Positions 42,801-54,100 of a stretch of DNA of 64,000 nt are shown piece by piece. Below the pieces are notes generated by a model that saw only the letters and a list, made by a program, of their open reading frames with translations, had not been told where the DNA came from and did not search any database. Numbering within the stretch: position 1 is the first letter of the stretch; each line of letters begins with the position of its first letter. Both the position numbers and the translations under genes were made by a program. The DNA is from Paramacrobiotus metropolitanus (taxonomy: Eukaryota; Tardigrada; Eutardigrada; Parachela; Macrobiotidae), in contig NW_026570254.1 in NCBI RefSeq assembly GCF_019649055.1, forward strand, positions 558,001 to 622,000, given 5' to 3'.

Positions 42801-44007
42801 GGTTCGAGTCCACTTCCAGAGAAACGCCCGAATCCGATTCCGTCAGCGACAAAATGGACGAGCAGCCGGTGGAATGGGAGCGCGAGGAATGCGCCGGTGG
42901 AAACTGCACTAAGTCGGCCGTGGTAAATGACGAGGCGCGCGGTTTACTGCGGCCGGCGTCCGCGTCGAATTCCACCGGTAGTCCGCGTAGCGAATGGAAG
43001 TTTTTCGTAAATTTCCGGCCGCATTTGTTCTTCTTCTGATGTGGCGGTGCAGCGCACGGTAAACTCAACGGCACAACATTTTCCAAGCCGTTGCGAGTTG
43101 TATCGTTCGGATTTTCACAAGCAATCTCCTGATACACCGGATCACCACAGGAATCATTGTAATTATCGTCTTCCGCCGATTCTTTCGGTGTTTCGGGTAA
43201 CGGACGCTGTGTGGGATGCGAATATTCGTTCATGAATTTCGGCGCTCCGTACGGCGATTTCAGGCCACTAACCGGACTGGTCGGGCTCAGCGCCAGGCGA
43301 ATGCCGCCCGGGAGGGTGCTATGGCGACGCGCGTGGTGGTGCGCATCGGCATGCTGCGAATTGCGCAGTGCCGGTAACGTCAGCGGCGCCAATTCCGGAA
43401 TGACGGATGAGCGCCGATTGGTCGGCGGCGGCGGAGGGGGCACCGGAGGCGGAGCACGGCGTGGGGTATCCGTGGAGCGACGCCGCGGTGAAATGACCAG
43501 CGGCACTTCCGGTACGCGTACTTCCGGGCATTCTTGGCGGGGACTGAGAAGCTGCACCGATAACCGCGGGTTAGGCATCGGTTTCCGTTTAATAACATTA
43601 GTGTCGCGGGCGCGCCGCAAGAGGACGGCTTCCGGTGGAGCGTCTTGCAGATTGACATAGAAGGGTTCATTGGGGTTAAGCATGTTCATTGATTGGTCGT
43701 TACGGTTAACGTTGGGATTATCCTGATGCAGCGGCGCCGGCTGGGGGCACGAAGAATATTCCGATGATGCTGGCGGATCCGGCACGGCCTTCTGCACATG
43801 AGCGTGGCGAAGGTTATTCTCAAAAAGCTGAATCTGCTGAAAGATCCGCGACTCTCGATTTCTACACACTGCCGGTCGCGGTGACGGCGGCTCACTGTTA
43901 AGTATAGTATTCGTCGATGGAGAAGATCGTGACAAGAAGAACGCCAGTGCTTCGCTGAGTGTACGCGGACAATCAGCGTTATTGTTGTCGGCGTTGCAGG
44001 AGGTCAT
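39899..44007 (-). CDS. Ephexin-type RhoGEF (DH-PH-SH3), 3' end unresolved
   Basis: Guanine-nucleotide exchange factor for Rho GTPases, of the ephexin/NGEF group. Exons on the minus strand: 44007-42687, 42288-41567, 41492-41397, 41235-41132, 41073-41020, 40499-40287, 40177-39899, all phase-consistent (929 residues). The first exon encodes a 440-residue disordered region rich in Pro, Ser and Arg with poly-Pro (APPPVPPPPPPTN) and tyrosine motifs such as DPVYQEI. The DH domain spans about 480-690 (EERKLQEATYEIICSEASH, VTLPDFSDILEDFATGEF, NYCSNQ, LPMQRITRLPLLL). The PH domain is split over small exons (PIISASRSLVKRG, HILLFNDLFVLTK, GVKLVLLRN). The SH3 domain (YEILTDYEAKENDELNLSAG, DGWMEGRRVRDGMHGWLP) closes it. 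The final exon ends in a GTGAGT donor, so a short C-terminal exon remains unplaced. Start supported by GACACCATGA. Confidence 0.94.
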
Positions 44008-47000
44008 GGTGTCGTTTTTGTACTAACCGTCAAGTACCGCTCAACAATGGCCTGACGGTATGAACAAATTGTCCACACAGAATGCTCAGACCGTCCCCCC
44101 GACGCTCATCGTTTTATATTCAATACGAAGACTGGCAGCTCAGCGCTAATAATGAACATAAATTAGTTTGATTATGTCAGAGCAGTGCATATGCTAAAGG
44201 GCCGCCGACGATATTTTCATGATAAATATACGCAAAAAAATGGCACACACAAAAACTCTTTTCTTGCTGAGCAAAATGGCCGTCAACATCAGGTAGCATT
44301 TATAGTTGGAGTACATATCAGTGCGGTTGCAGCTGCAGGTAGGTGATAAATGTCTTTCTGCCAGCCATGCGTAACTCGCAACAGTTATCGCATTTTACGG
44401 TGAAAATTGCTCTCGCGATCTAGATTAGGGCCTGATCATGATGAGCGCCAGTGCGGAAATGGTGTAGGCGCATAAATCCATGAGGAAAAACATGTGCATT
44501 AAAAACATTATGAAACGGGCTGTCAAATCCTGAACAAATAAATAAAAAATCACAACAGATCATTATATATATGGCCAGGCTGGCCCAGGCACAATACCGG
44601 CGCGCGCGTATATCCTGTACAAAGTGTATTTCTACTGGTACATATCGTTAAAAATTATTGTGAGCATTTAGCTGCAGTGAGTAATGCGCATATGTGTCAA
44701 GCGCAGTCGCAAAATTCGGTCATCCCGCTGACACTAGTGGGACAATTACGTGATCGCGTTCGATGCGGAGATAGATGATGCGCAGGATGAGAGGCACTCC
44801 AGGAGTGCAGCAAATAAAAAACTTTTCCAACACGAATCGATTAAATGTTGTACACATATACAATCGAAATCACTGTGCAGTACGCGGAATTATAAACGCT
44901 AACTAAACACGACTGTGACTGTTCACCGAGAAAAATGCAGGTCACAAAACTGCCGAAATGGTTCGGGGAAGCATTAGTCCGAAAAACAACGGGCGCATAT
45001 AATTCAGTTCCGGTCTGCCACTAAATTCCGAGTCCACTCTTCTAACAGAATTATTCAGTAAAATATTAAGCGCGCACACGGGCTGAACTAATGGGTAAGT
45101 GAAAATCGAAACCAAAAATGACTCAACTTCAAACATTAATTTATGCATACACTGCAATAAGCTAGTGGTGGTAGCAAACTGTAGCAACAAAAATTTCTGT
45201 CAAAATGATAAAAACAACCAGCACACATAAGATTTATACAAACTGATTACGGAAATACCAAATTGAACCGGCACGTTAAAAAATAACAAACATAACCGGC
45301 AAATAATTTTAACTGCATAAGTACATTTTTGCAACCAAAACGAAAACAGATTTGCGCAGATGGGAGTGAATATGATAAATGCAAAGATACACATCGATGA
45401 CGGAGCAGTGAGGCAAATGTAGTGCAGTCGCGGCAATGACAGTTGGACAGCAATTTGAATCATACAATAATACAGATTCCACGGCCAATGCTACGCCCAT
45501 ACGCCGCTGACCAAAGTATGCACCATGCAGTGCGCGAGTTCAATTATGAGGTTGAACATAATCAAAACCAATCCAGGAATGAATCATGTCCGAGCTGGAT
45601 ACATTAATGCACAGCCAATATCAATGTGGAATTTCCACAGGGCTATCCATGATCCACAATGTGTGCGCATATATCGGCATATATGCGGACGTCTGTGACC
45701 GGAAGAGCGATCAGCCCGTCGGAGCTGAAACAGCTGGCCAACTGTCACCGGTTCTGACCCTGCTCACAATACCTCCACTGCCCCGACAACTGGGACACAC
45801 CATTTGGGAATAATATCCAAGCATTCCATTTCGATTGAATCGGCACATTTCTGGTTGAAACACTTCCAGCTATTATACGCGATATTAGCCATATATTATT
45901 AGCTATAGTTCCATCAACACTTCGTACTCACAACAGCAATTCAACGAAACCTGAAAACGCACGGCAATCTGGAACAATGTTCGAAAATTTCCAAATCGAC
46001 TATCGATACTTTTATCTATTTCTACGTTTCGGAAAATCTATTTTGTCAGTTATATTTCTAACATATTAAACTCAACGCCTACAACGAAGCGGTATTTCAT
46101 TTTTGTGGTGATGTCAGTCCAGCGGAATCAAAGCACGTCACCAAATCGAGCGCAAACCTGCAGCCTGCATTTGAAAATTATTCGAAACCAGCAATTTAGT
46201 AATATCTCAACTGATCATACTACTACAGTATGATTAGTTAATACGATAGACCTTATGGTAAGTTCAGCCATTTAAGCGGTTCTGCTTGTCTTAAAAATTT
46301 ATTAGTCAAATCTTGGTCAGGTTCGATTAAATTAGAGAGTCTTTGAAGTCTAAATTACTGTAAATTCAATAATTCCGTTAACCTTTAATTTTTTCGTTGT
46401 TCAGTAAGCATGTTTTCCCCTAACACTGAATTTTTATGATTTAAATTTCACGCACAGCTTTTCAGCTGCAGAATCGGTATCGATTTCATTCAGAGTGACA
46501 TGAGAAATCATACTCTTGTGAATAAATACCGAACAACACACAGCATCCATATGCACGGCATGCAAAGAGTAAACTGAGAGATCGCAATGAGCGGCGGAAA
46601 AATGTAGGCCAACCAACCGGCTGGTTATATTTTTGGGTGTACACCCTTGGCAGATACCGCTACAAGTTCAGCAAACACAAAAAAAATTAAGGGAAACATT
46701 ATTATTATCTTCACATTTCAGTTAGCCTTAGCCTTAAAATTACGCAGGAAATTGGCGACCGTGAGAATTTGCCATAAAACTCTCGAAGACCAAATCTTAT
46801 GCTCATAAAATCTTTTCGAACAAACACTGAAACTGCTCGAATGCCGCCATTAATGTCGCATCTAAAAGAGAGGCAATCTTATGGAACGCTTACAAATTCA
46901 AAAAACGACGGGAAGTAAACAATCACTCGTTGTTATTCACCGCGGCAGTCGATATTTCAAGAAATTAATCGTTCAAAAAGAACAAGAAGAAAAAGTTTCA

Positions 47001-47375
47001 GAATGCAGTTTCTGCGTTTATTACCCGTATATTGTAACAGTGTGTATGACAGTACGAGTAAAAATTGACATATTGTGAACAAATCGAATCATTCTATTGC
47101 GCCAATCCACGATTAACAAGCTAAAAATGTCGAAAACGCCAAAAGAGGGGTACCGGCTTGTTGTTTGTAGTCGATCACGTAAAGCAAAACTGATACACAT
47201 AAACAATTATTAGTCAAGGACTCAAGGCCACAGATCACGTTTTCAAAAAATTCCTACAGTAAAAATGGAGTCAAATGCAATCTACAGTCGACTAATCAAA
47301 ACCAAATTCGAATGCACAGATAAAACGTACCATAAAAATCACACCGGATATCACAGAAAAAGCCATTACTGGACA
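44008..47375. other. Intergenic region between ephexin and WASHC3
   Basis: No supported gene in 3.4 kb. On the minus strand at about 45765-45805 there is a short MVCPSCRGSG-like zinc-ribbon stretch near some hydrophobic frames (45200-45560). I could not build a spliced gene from these. The left end should hold the ephexin promoter; the right end holds the WASHC3 3' UTR. Confidence 0.4.
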
Positions 47376-48795
47376 TTATTCGTCTTCTTCGGATTCGGAC
47401 CCGCTGTCGCTTGCATCCTGTCCGCCGGACGGCGCCGGGCCACCGGGCGACGGAGCATTCGGTGTGTCCAGCAAAGCGGGATTCAGGCCTTCCGCGGCCA
47501 TCTTCAACTTCACTGCTTGCGCCGGCACACCCTATCAAGGCACAACACGGTTGTCGTTCACATGGATACAACCGGCAAAACCGTATTTCCAAAGGAGAAT
47601 CAACTTCCAAAAAACTGCCGGTTGGCACCCCCCTATATTACGCCCTTGAAGGAAACACATTCATGTAGCAAAATTAAGCAAAAACGAATGCTTAAATTTC
47701 GCAAGCGGGAATGCAGAAAATGGAATGCAGTGAAACGCATTTGATCCGCGCAGTTAAAACATAAATACGCGCTTCTTTTCACAAAACGGTTGGATCAAGA
47801 TTGTACTTGGAATCGTACCACTTGCACCATGCGGAAATATTTGGCGTAGATGGGATCTTTTTGGACTGTCAAGACGTTTTGCGAAGTTTCCTCTGCGGCT
47901 GCGACTGGTTGAGAGCTGACACCATCTGGAACTGGAGTGGCTGACGTCGCAGGTGAAGACTGTAACAGCGTAACATAAACATTGTTGCAACAACTTGACT
48001 TCACATTTTACGAACACATATGTCGTATAATTTGATATAAAAAAGTCAAAATTTTAAGTTTAACGGTGACATGAGCATGCGTTCTCAAAAAGAAAACAGT
48101 AGTGAAGATACGCAAAATGATTACAGCGACTTTGTCGGTTTGTGGTAAAGAGTAGGAAAGCACAAGTGACAATCACTCAATCAGAGAATTCGTTAAAGTT
48201 GGCATACCGTATCAGCGGGAACCGGTGAAGGAGTCGGTTTCATGGCTTCCGCAGGCACAGATGCTGGAACTTCGTGTGCTGCAGATGCTGGGACTGGCAT
48301 CCCTCCCGGTGTATTAGGCTCGGACGCCTTAATGGAAGAAAGCCCAGGAACGGATGCCAGCTGCAATCAGCGCTGCTAATTTTTAAGTGCATAGTACACA
48401 TACAGTACCGATACAGATACTGCATTCATATAGTGCACCAAGCCGTCTTACCTTTGCCTCTAGAATGGTCAGCTCTGTCTCCAGGCGCGATATATTAGCG
48501 GACATTTGGCGTAATTTTTCGTCAGCGGTTTGGGCAAAGTGGTTCAAATGTTGAACAATAATGGTCGCAGCCTGTTTCACGTAGCCAACGGTTTCATTTA
48601 AAGGAAGCGCGGGCACCTATGGAAAGGATGCCTTGTTTGAAATGTCGCTTAATTCTCGCTACCTAGCCTACCTCCGTTTACTTTTTAAGCTCATCTATTT
48701 CTGATTTCTAGCTTTTAGGTGTATTGTCAATTTACCTGGTTCAAGTCAATGGAGTCCCCAAGGACTGCGAAATCAGCCTCCTCCAGATTCACCAT
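47376..48795 (-). CDS. WASHC3: WASH complex subunit 3 (CCDC53)
   Basis: Small subunit of the WASH complex, which activates Arp2/3 actin assembly on endosomes. Five minus-strand exons, all in phase 0: 48795-48736, 48616-48452, 48360-48208, 47959-47819, 47531-47376 (224 residues). The N-terminal helical region (ADFAVLGDSIDLNQVPAL, then HLNHFAQTADEKLRQMS and LETELTILEAK) is a coiled coil with the family heptads. The middle is Pro/Ala/Ser-rich and unconserved. The conserved C-terminal block is LTVQKDPIYAKYFRMVQVG, then VPAQAVKLKMAAEGLNPALL and DTPNAPSPG. The tail is acidic, SDSGSESEEDE. Size is close to the human protein (about 190-200). The ATG at 48795 is the first in the exon. Head-to-head with the ACF1 gene 2.4 kb away. 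Confidence 0.95.
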
Positions 48796-49733
48796 GTTGC
48801 TGCTTCACGTTCACTTCACAAATCATAAGCCCAGTAGCCCAAAATGTTATCTGGTAGCATATAACCACCAGACAATAAAGCAATAGAAAAGTGAGAAAAG
48901 CTGCAAAATAATTTCAAAAGGAAAGGAAAAAAGTAAAATTTATCACATTTATGATTATTTAAAAGTTACTTACCAAAAACATTGGAAGCTGGAAGCAGGC
49001 CACAAAATTACCCTAGTATTATAAAGACTACGAAGTCACGGACGCAACGAGTTTACGGTCACGTTGATTTTTTATACTTACACGTAACGCTCCTCCGGGA
49101 ATGGTCGGCGGCAACAGGGAATTCTTTGCGGCAGTACAGTATTTGTTCTATTTTCTCTGCAAATAAGTAATGGACTGTTTTGTTCCCTGTTTAGCTCTGG
49201 TGTGCGGTTGGGCGATCGGCCTGGGTGGCAGTCGTGTCAAGAAGAAACGCCAACACAACGGCTGCCATTGACGGAGCAAATCAGTCAGTAATCTTTTTTT
49301 CTCGACTTCTTTATTCTTATAATTTTTAAAATAATCTAGAATTGTTACTAGTGCATTTTTAAACAGGATACAGTACGCAAATTTAAACGGAAATCGCTGT
49401 TCTCGCTGTGCCTGGGTCTGTTTGTCTCACTGTCTATTTCCCTTGTCTAGGGTCTACGTAATCGCGGACTGCGGATCTACAATACAAGGTGCAGTACTTA
49501 CTAGTACTGGTACATGCAAGCGGCAAGTAAGGCAGATAAATTATAATTGATAATTAACTGTAAGATAGTGGCAGTTTTGTTCAATAATTGATTGAGATTT
49601 AAGACTGGAGCAATGTATGCTCTAAATAGTAGATTAGTAATTTAGTAGTAAATACGGCACTAGTGCTGAGTGCTGAGGACTTCGTGGTTCATGCATACTC
49701 ACATGAGAAATAATTAGTGCATGTGCGTTTCTT

Positions 49734-49858
49734 ACTTGTATGTGTACAAATCACGCATACATCTATACAAGTAGGCAAAAGTAGGCCGGGCCAGCCAATG
49801 GCAATTGCGAAAACGTCTTAGTTGTATGTATGTATGCGTGATTTGTACACATACAAGT
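49734..49858. repeat. Perfect 29 bp inverted repeat, hairpin
   Basis: ACTTGTATGTGTACAAATCA and its continuation (49734-49762) is the exact reverse complement of 49830-49858. The spacer is 67 bp and contains no obvious coding. The stem would form a 29 bp perfect hairpin in DNA or RNA. It could be a young foldback/MITE element or a small-RNA precursor. Confidence 0.85.
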
Positions 49859-50303
49859 TGCAGCGCTAATGCACTATTGTAAAATTTTTAAGTTCTTACA
49901 GTTACCACTTACCAGTACCGTTTCGTTTTATTACTTACTTTTTCTGTCCCTTAAACTCGCGCGGATACCGTACTACTTGTACACTAAAATTTTTAGTAAA
50001 TTTTTTTATTTATTCGATTATTCATCTCCCATCTCCAAAAACTTTACATTAAGTAATTTTTAAGCGATTATATTAATACAGTTACATTACAAGTTTACAA
50101 CATAGCGAATTAGCAATTGCTTATAGTCGTTATAGAAGTTAATGTTTTGTTGCCTATTTGTTTGTTTATTCGGGTTATTTTTAATTTTGAATCGTCATCC
50201 AAATCCAAACACAGGAAACCTAAAACTTAATAATTAATGCTGTAGAAACTGGAAAACTTGGAAAACCTGTTGTATCGCGCCAGTTTCCGTACAAGTACTG
50301 TAC

Positions 50304-50573
50304 TTAGGGACCATCCATAGATTACGTAACGCAAATAGGGGGAGAGGGGAGTCTTTGAAACGTACGATTTATGACAAAGGGGGGGCCTTAAAAAATTTGT
50401 TACGTTTTGTTATAATTATGACGTCACAATGGTATAGCTTATGGACGGTTGTGATTTTATTACGTAACGCTTAGGGGAGGGAATCTCAGTTTTGTTAGCA
50501 TTGGTGACACAGGGGGAGGGGAGTATCAAAAGCCGTGAATTTTGGCGTTACGTAATTTATGGATGGCCCCTTA
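50304..50573. mobile_element. MITE-like element with ~28 bp TIRs
   Basis: The ends are near-perfect inverted repeats. The left reads AGGGACCATCCATAGATTAC then GTAACGC, and the right, reverse complemented, AGGGGCCATCCATAAATTAC then GTAACGC. TTA/TA flanks each end. The interior is non-coding and itself repetitive: a third end-like copy (ATGGACGGTTGTGATTTTAT then TACGTAACGC) at about 50441-50470, and G-rich blocks with GGGGAGGGGAGT repeated. About 270 bp, non-autonomous, presumably moved by a transposase encoded elsewhere. Confidence 0.82.
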
Positions 50574-51194
50574 CAAAAACCAATCTGGCAGTCTGGCCCC
50601 TTCTGTTAAAATTCTGTACGAGTACTAAGTAGAGTACATCTACGCTACAGACAGCTACGTTGAATGTTAGTACAGCAGATAATTTTGTCACGAAGTTTTC
50701 GCCTGCAAGCTAAAAAAGTCTATTGAACGGTTGTAGAATGCCAGTGTATATTTTAATAAATTTGAAATTTATCGAAATTATTGATTATTGTTTCGGATAA
50801 TTGTCCTGTACTTATTATTGTATTATAGTGGTTGCACCTAGCGCCATGCAGTTTCTGTGGAATCAAGTCAGCCATATTGGTTTGTTGCAGGGCAGCTCAA
50901 GAAATTTGGCTGCGAACAAACTGCTTGGTAGGCTGGAGGCACGCCACCTCTCTCGCAGTGCGCACTCGCTCAATCGACGGAGCACGCGGCGCTCTCTGCT
51001 TGATATGCCGTCTGGCTTTTTGATTGTATTTCAACCCGCATATCGAGAACCCGTTAATTCAAAGTTCCCGCAGCAACTGTTCCTCACATGTGACATGTAC
51101 GACCTGCTATCGGTTCTCTAAATGCACTCATGATATTTTATCCAATGATTTGTAATTCAAAACCTTCGACCCGCGACTATATTCGTCCCCAAAA

Positions 51195-54100
51195 ATGGTG
51201 GCTTCCAAATTGATTCCCGAGGATATCAGGCATCCCAGCACCAACCTTTTCCAGCAGGCCTCGACGGGAGAATACTTTTCAACATACGAGTACGATGTTC
51301 TGTGTCTGTTCTTTGTTGAAATATTATATTAAACCGAAACATTTATCGTTAACATCAGTTGGTTTGCATTTCCCGTAGGTCTTTTTTTGAATCTATCGTA
51401 CAAGAGAGGTTTCTTCGCAATGCCAAGCCAAAGTCAAAGGATGACACGGCCGGGATCAATACCACAGTCACATGGCACGAGCGAACGCTGCCAAAAATCG
51501 ATGTGGAAGAGTACCGCAGCGGACTGGATTTCCACGTGGAACTGGCTACTCTGTTCCTGGTCCCGATCACCCCCATGCGTTCGCTCTCCAGACTAGTGAA
51601 TACGCTGTACGAATACCTGGAGTGTCGGTTTTTGAAGAACGAAAAGGTTATGGTTTTTCATCGAAATGAGTGGTAAGTTGGAATGTACGCCTTGATTGTG
51701 AGTGTGGGGTATCTGCTGTGGACATTGTGTACTTAATCTGAGTTGAGTGTGGAGCGAAAAAGTCTCCAACATCCGCGGCATACGTAAATAGATATTTTAG
51801 ATTATTGTATTATCTGTCGACAGAAATGTTATATTTTTAGGAAATCGGGAACAGTTATCGATGTCCAGCACGATTTCGTCCTTAAATCGGGAGCCGTGGT
51901 AGATGGCACCAGGTAAAATCGTCAAATAGTCCGTTTGTCTGAAATTATGAATGTTGGCTTCTACCCTTTTGGGAAGGTTTTTGGGAAGGTACTCGTAGAA
52001 ATGTGTAAAAGTATTATTAACAAATTTCCTGTCTGTGGAAATATATTGGAATGTGTTAATTTTTACACCACATATTTTACCTTTTGGCTGTTGTTTTTGC
52101 CATATTTCCTTATTGTAGATTTCTACTGTTTGCAGGTACTTGCCGCAGTATTTTATATACGAAATTGGACTACTAGAGCGTACAGTCACAACACCAGAAT
52201 CGTTGAAAAGAATTCGCTGTGTGGATATACGGTGAGTTTCAGGTCAGTGAAAAATTCGATAATTTGTGATCCGTCAAATGCCTGGAGCTGTTTAAAAAAC
52301 ATCTGATATTAAAATCGTTTGAATTATTCAGTTACAATGCCGAACAGTTTCAAATTGCTTGATCTGTTGTTTTACCCATACTTTGTAAGCGCGCAATGTC
52401 CACTGAACAGACTACTACAGAGTACAGCATCACTGCCGGGCGAATTGCAAACTAATCGTAGGTTCTTTCGGTTTGTAAGTGTTTTCGGCCTTTGCCTGTA
52501 CGATACGTTTACCATGCTTCCGTTTGAAAAGCAGATATTACTAATATTACTTAATTAGTGATATGACATACATAAAATGCGTAGCCGTTAATCCCACATT
52601 CGCAAAATAAATTTAAAAGTGATTATAAAGTGATAATGAAGTGTTTTCATTAGTGATTATAAAGTGATTATTTATAATAAAGTTAAAAGTGATTATAATA
52701 CGATCATTTTTACCCGTTAGATTTAACTATTATTTGAAATTTTTATTTATTCTCATGTTAGTGTATTTGTTTATAGCTTTGTGTAAATGTGGACCAGTTA
52801 TTACAAGGATTGCATAGCATTGGTACGAGTATGTACTCGTAGTATTAGGAGGTGAGCAGCTGAGACTTATTATTGTTCCTGGAAAATGAAAGTCGTCTTG
52901 ATGCAAGTTGTAACAATTTCATAGGCAGTAACCACTACGTAACGTTGAGTTCGCGGGCCCACTCTTTAATGTTCAACTTTTCGATACATCAGAAATTAAT
53001 AAAAAAAAGTACAGTACTAGTATTTCGATCTTTGACTACTCGTACAATGACAGTCATACGGTATGAGACATTAGTGTGAGTGTAGCCTTAGTATTGAGTT
53101 TGTAAATAAGCAATTTCGCCTTAAAATTCGTACATAATCAGCAAAAGTCATAAGCTAGAGATTTACAAATAACAATCATTAACACTATGATCATTAATAA
53201 AATTAACAATCATTACTATCATGATTGTTATCTTTGTACGCAAATCTGCCAGTCGTGGGTGGGTATTACGGCTACCCCATAAAATCATTAAGGGAATTGC
53301 GGATTGTACTCGCGCTCAGCTGATGCAGACTGTATACTCTCTTTAGCGATTACAAATACGACCATTGGCTTATTTTATATTGTATGATGACTTTCCACTA
53401 GCCAATGAGCGTAGACTGTGTAAATGTCGCAGCCCGGCAGTAACCAATCTTGATCGACGTTCCTGACCTTTACAAACTGTTCAAGCGTGTTCAAGTATGC
53501 GTAAAACCTGATGAAACCAGACAAAGCCTAGGTCACCCATGACCATGCCGGTTTCGTGCAGACACCCAGAGAATGTTCCACGCAGTAAATCCTGTGTAAA
53601 GGTCTAACTTGAAAAGTGCACTCGCTTTTTGCGAGCAACTGCATGACCGAAGTGAACCAGGATTGGGTACATGAGCAGTTTTGCATGATATTAATTATGG
53701 CGTTGGGAGTCGTTGATTGTCCTTTTTTTGTGAATAGCACAGCATCTAGGCTTTTTGTGCCGTTGGTTTTCTTGTTTTCATCGATTCGAGAAGATTGTTA
53801 AGGAAACATTGGCTCAATCCCAAACAGTTCCACATATTTGCGCGCGAAAACCCCCGTAGATGCAAACTCACTGGGTCCGACCGATACTGCACTGGAGTTT
53901 GTGAATCGTATTTGGCCGCACCATAGACAGCACAGCGATGTGCTATCTTGCTTACGGACAAACGGTTGATGACATTCTGCTGACTGGCAGTTTTTTAAGC
54001 GACAAATTGAATGACCGACAAGCTGCTGAACGACAGTTTGGTGAATCCCGATATTTTGCTGACGACAATCTGCTGCAATAAGAAAACAGGAAAAAACATA

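Larger units (their letters stand above)
48796..51194. other. Divergent intergenic region, WASHC3 and ACF1
   Basis: Shared upstream region of two divergently transcribed genes. It contains the long hairpin at 49734-49858 and the MITE-like element at 50304-50573. A 106-codon plus ORF at 50801-51121 has basic Ser/Arg-rich chance-like composition and is not supported as coding. Confidence 0.55.

Noticed and set aside
45586-45813. 75-codon plus ORF and overlapping minus-strand CPSCRGSG motif
   Set aside because: The CxxCxGxG pattern suggested a TMEM106- or LITAF-like zinc ribbon, but no flanking exons with membrane segments could be joined in phase.
27098-48235. Shared 15-mer ACCGGTGAAGGAGTC at 27098 and 48219
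   Set aside because: One chance repeat of this length is expected in a 64 kb window, and the flanks do not align.
50801-51121. 106-codon plus ORF just upstream of the ACF1-like gene
   Set aside because: No recognisable domain, chance-like composition, and no phase-consistent join to the first ACF1 exon, which has its own ATG.
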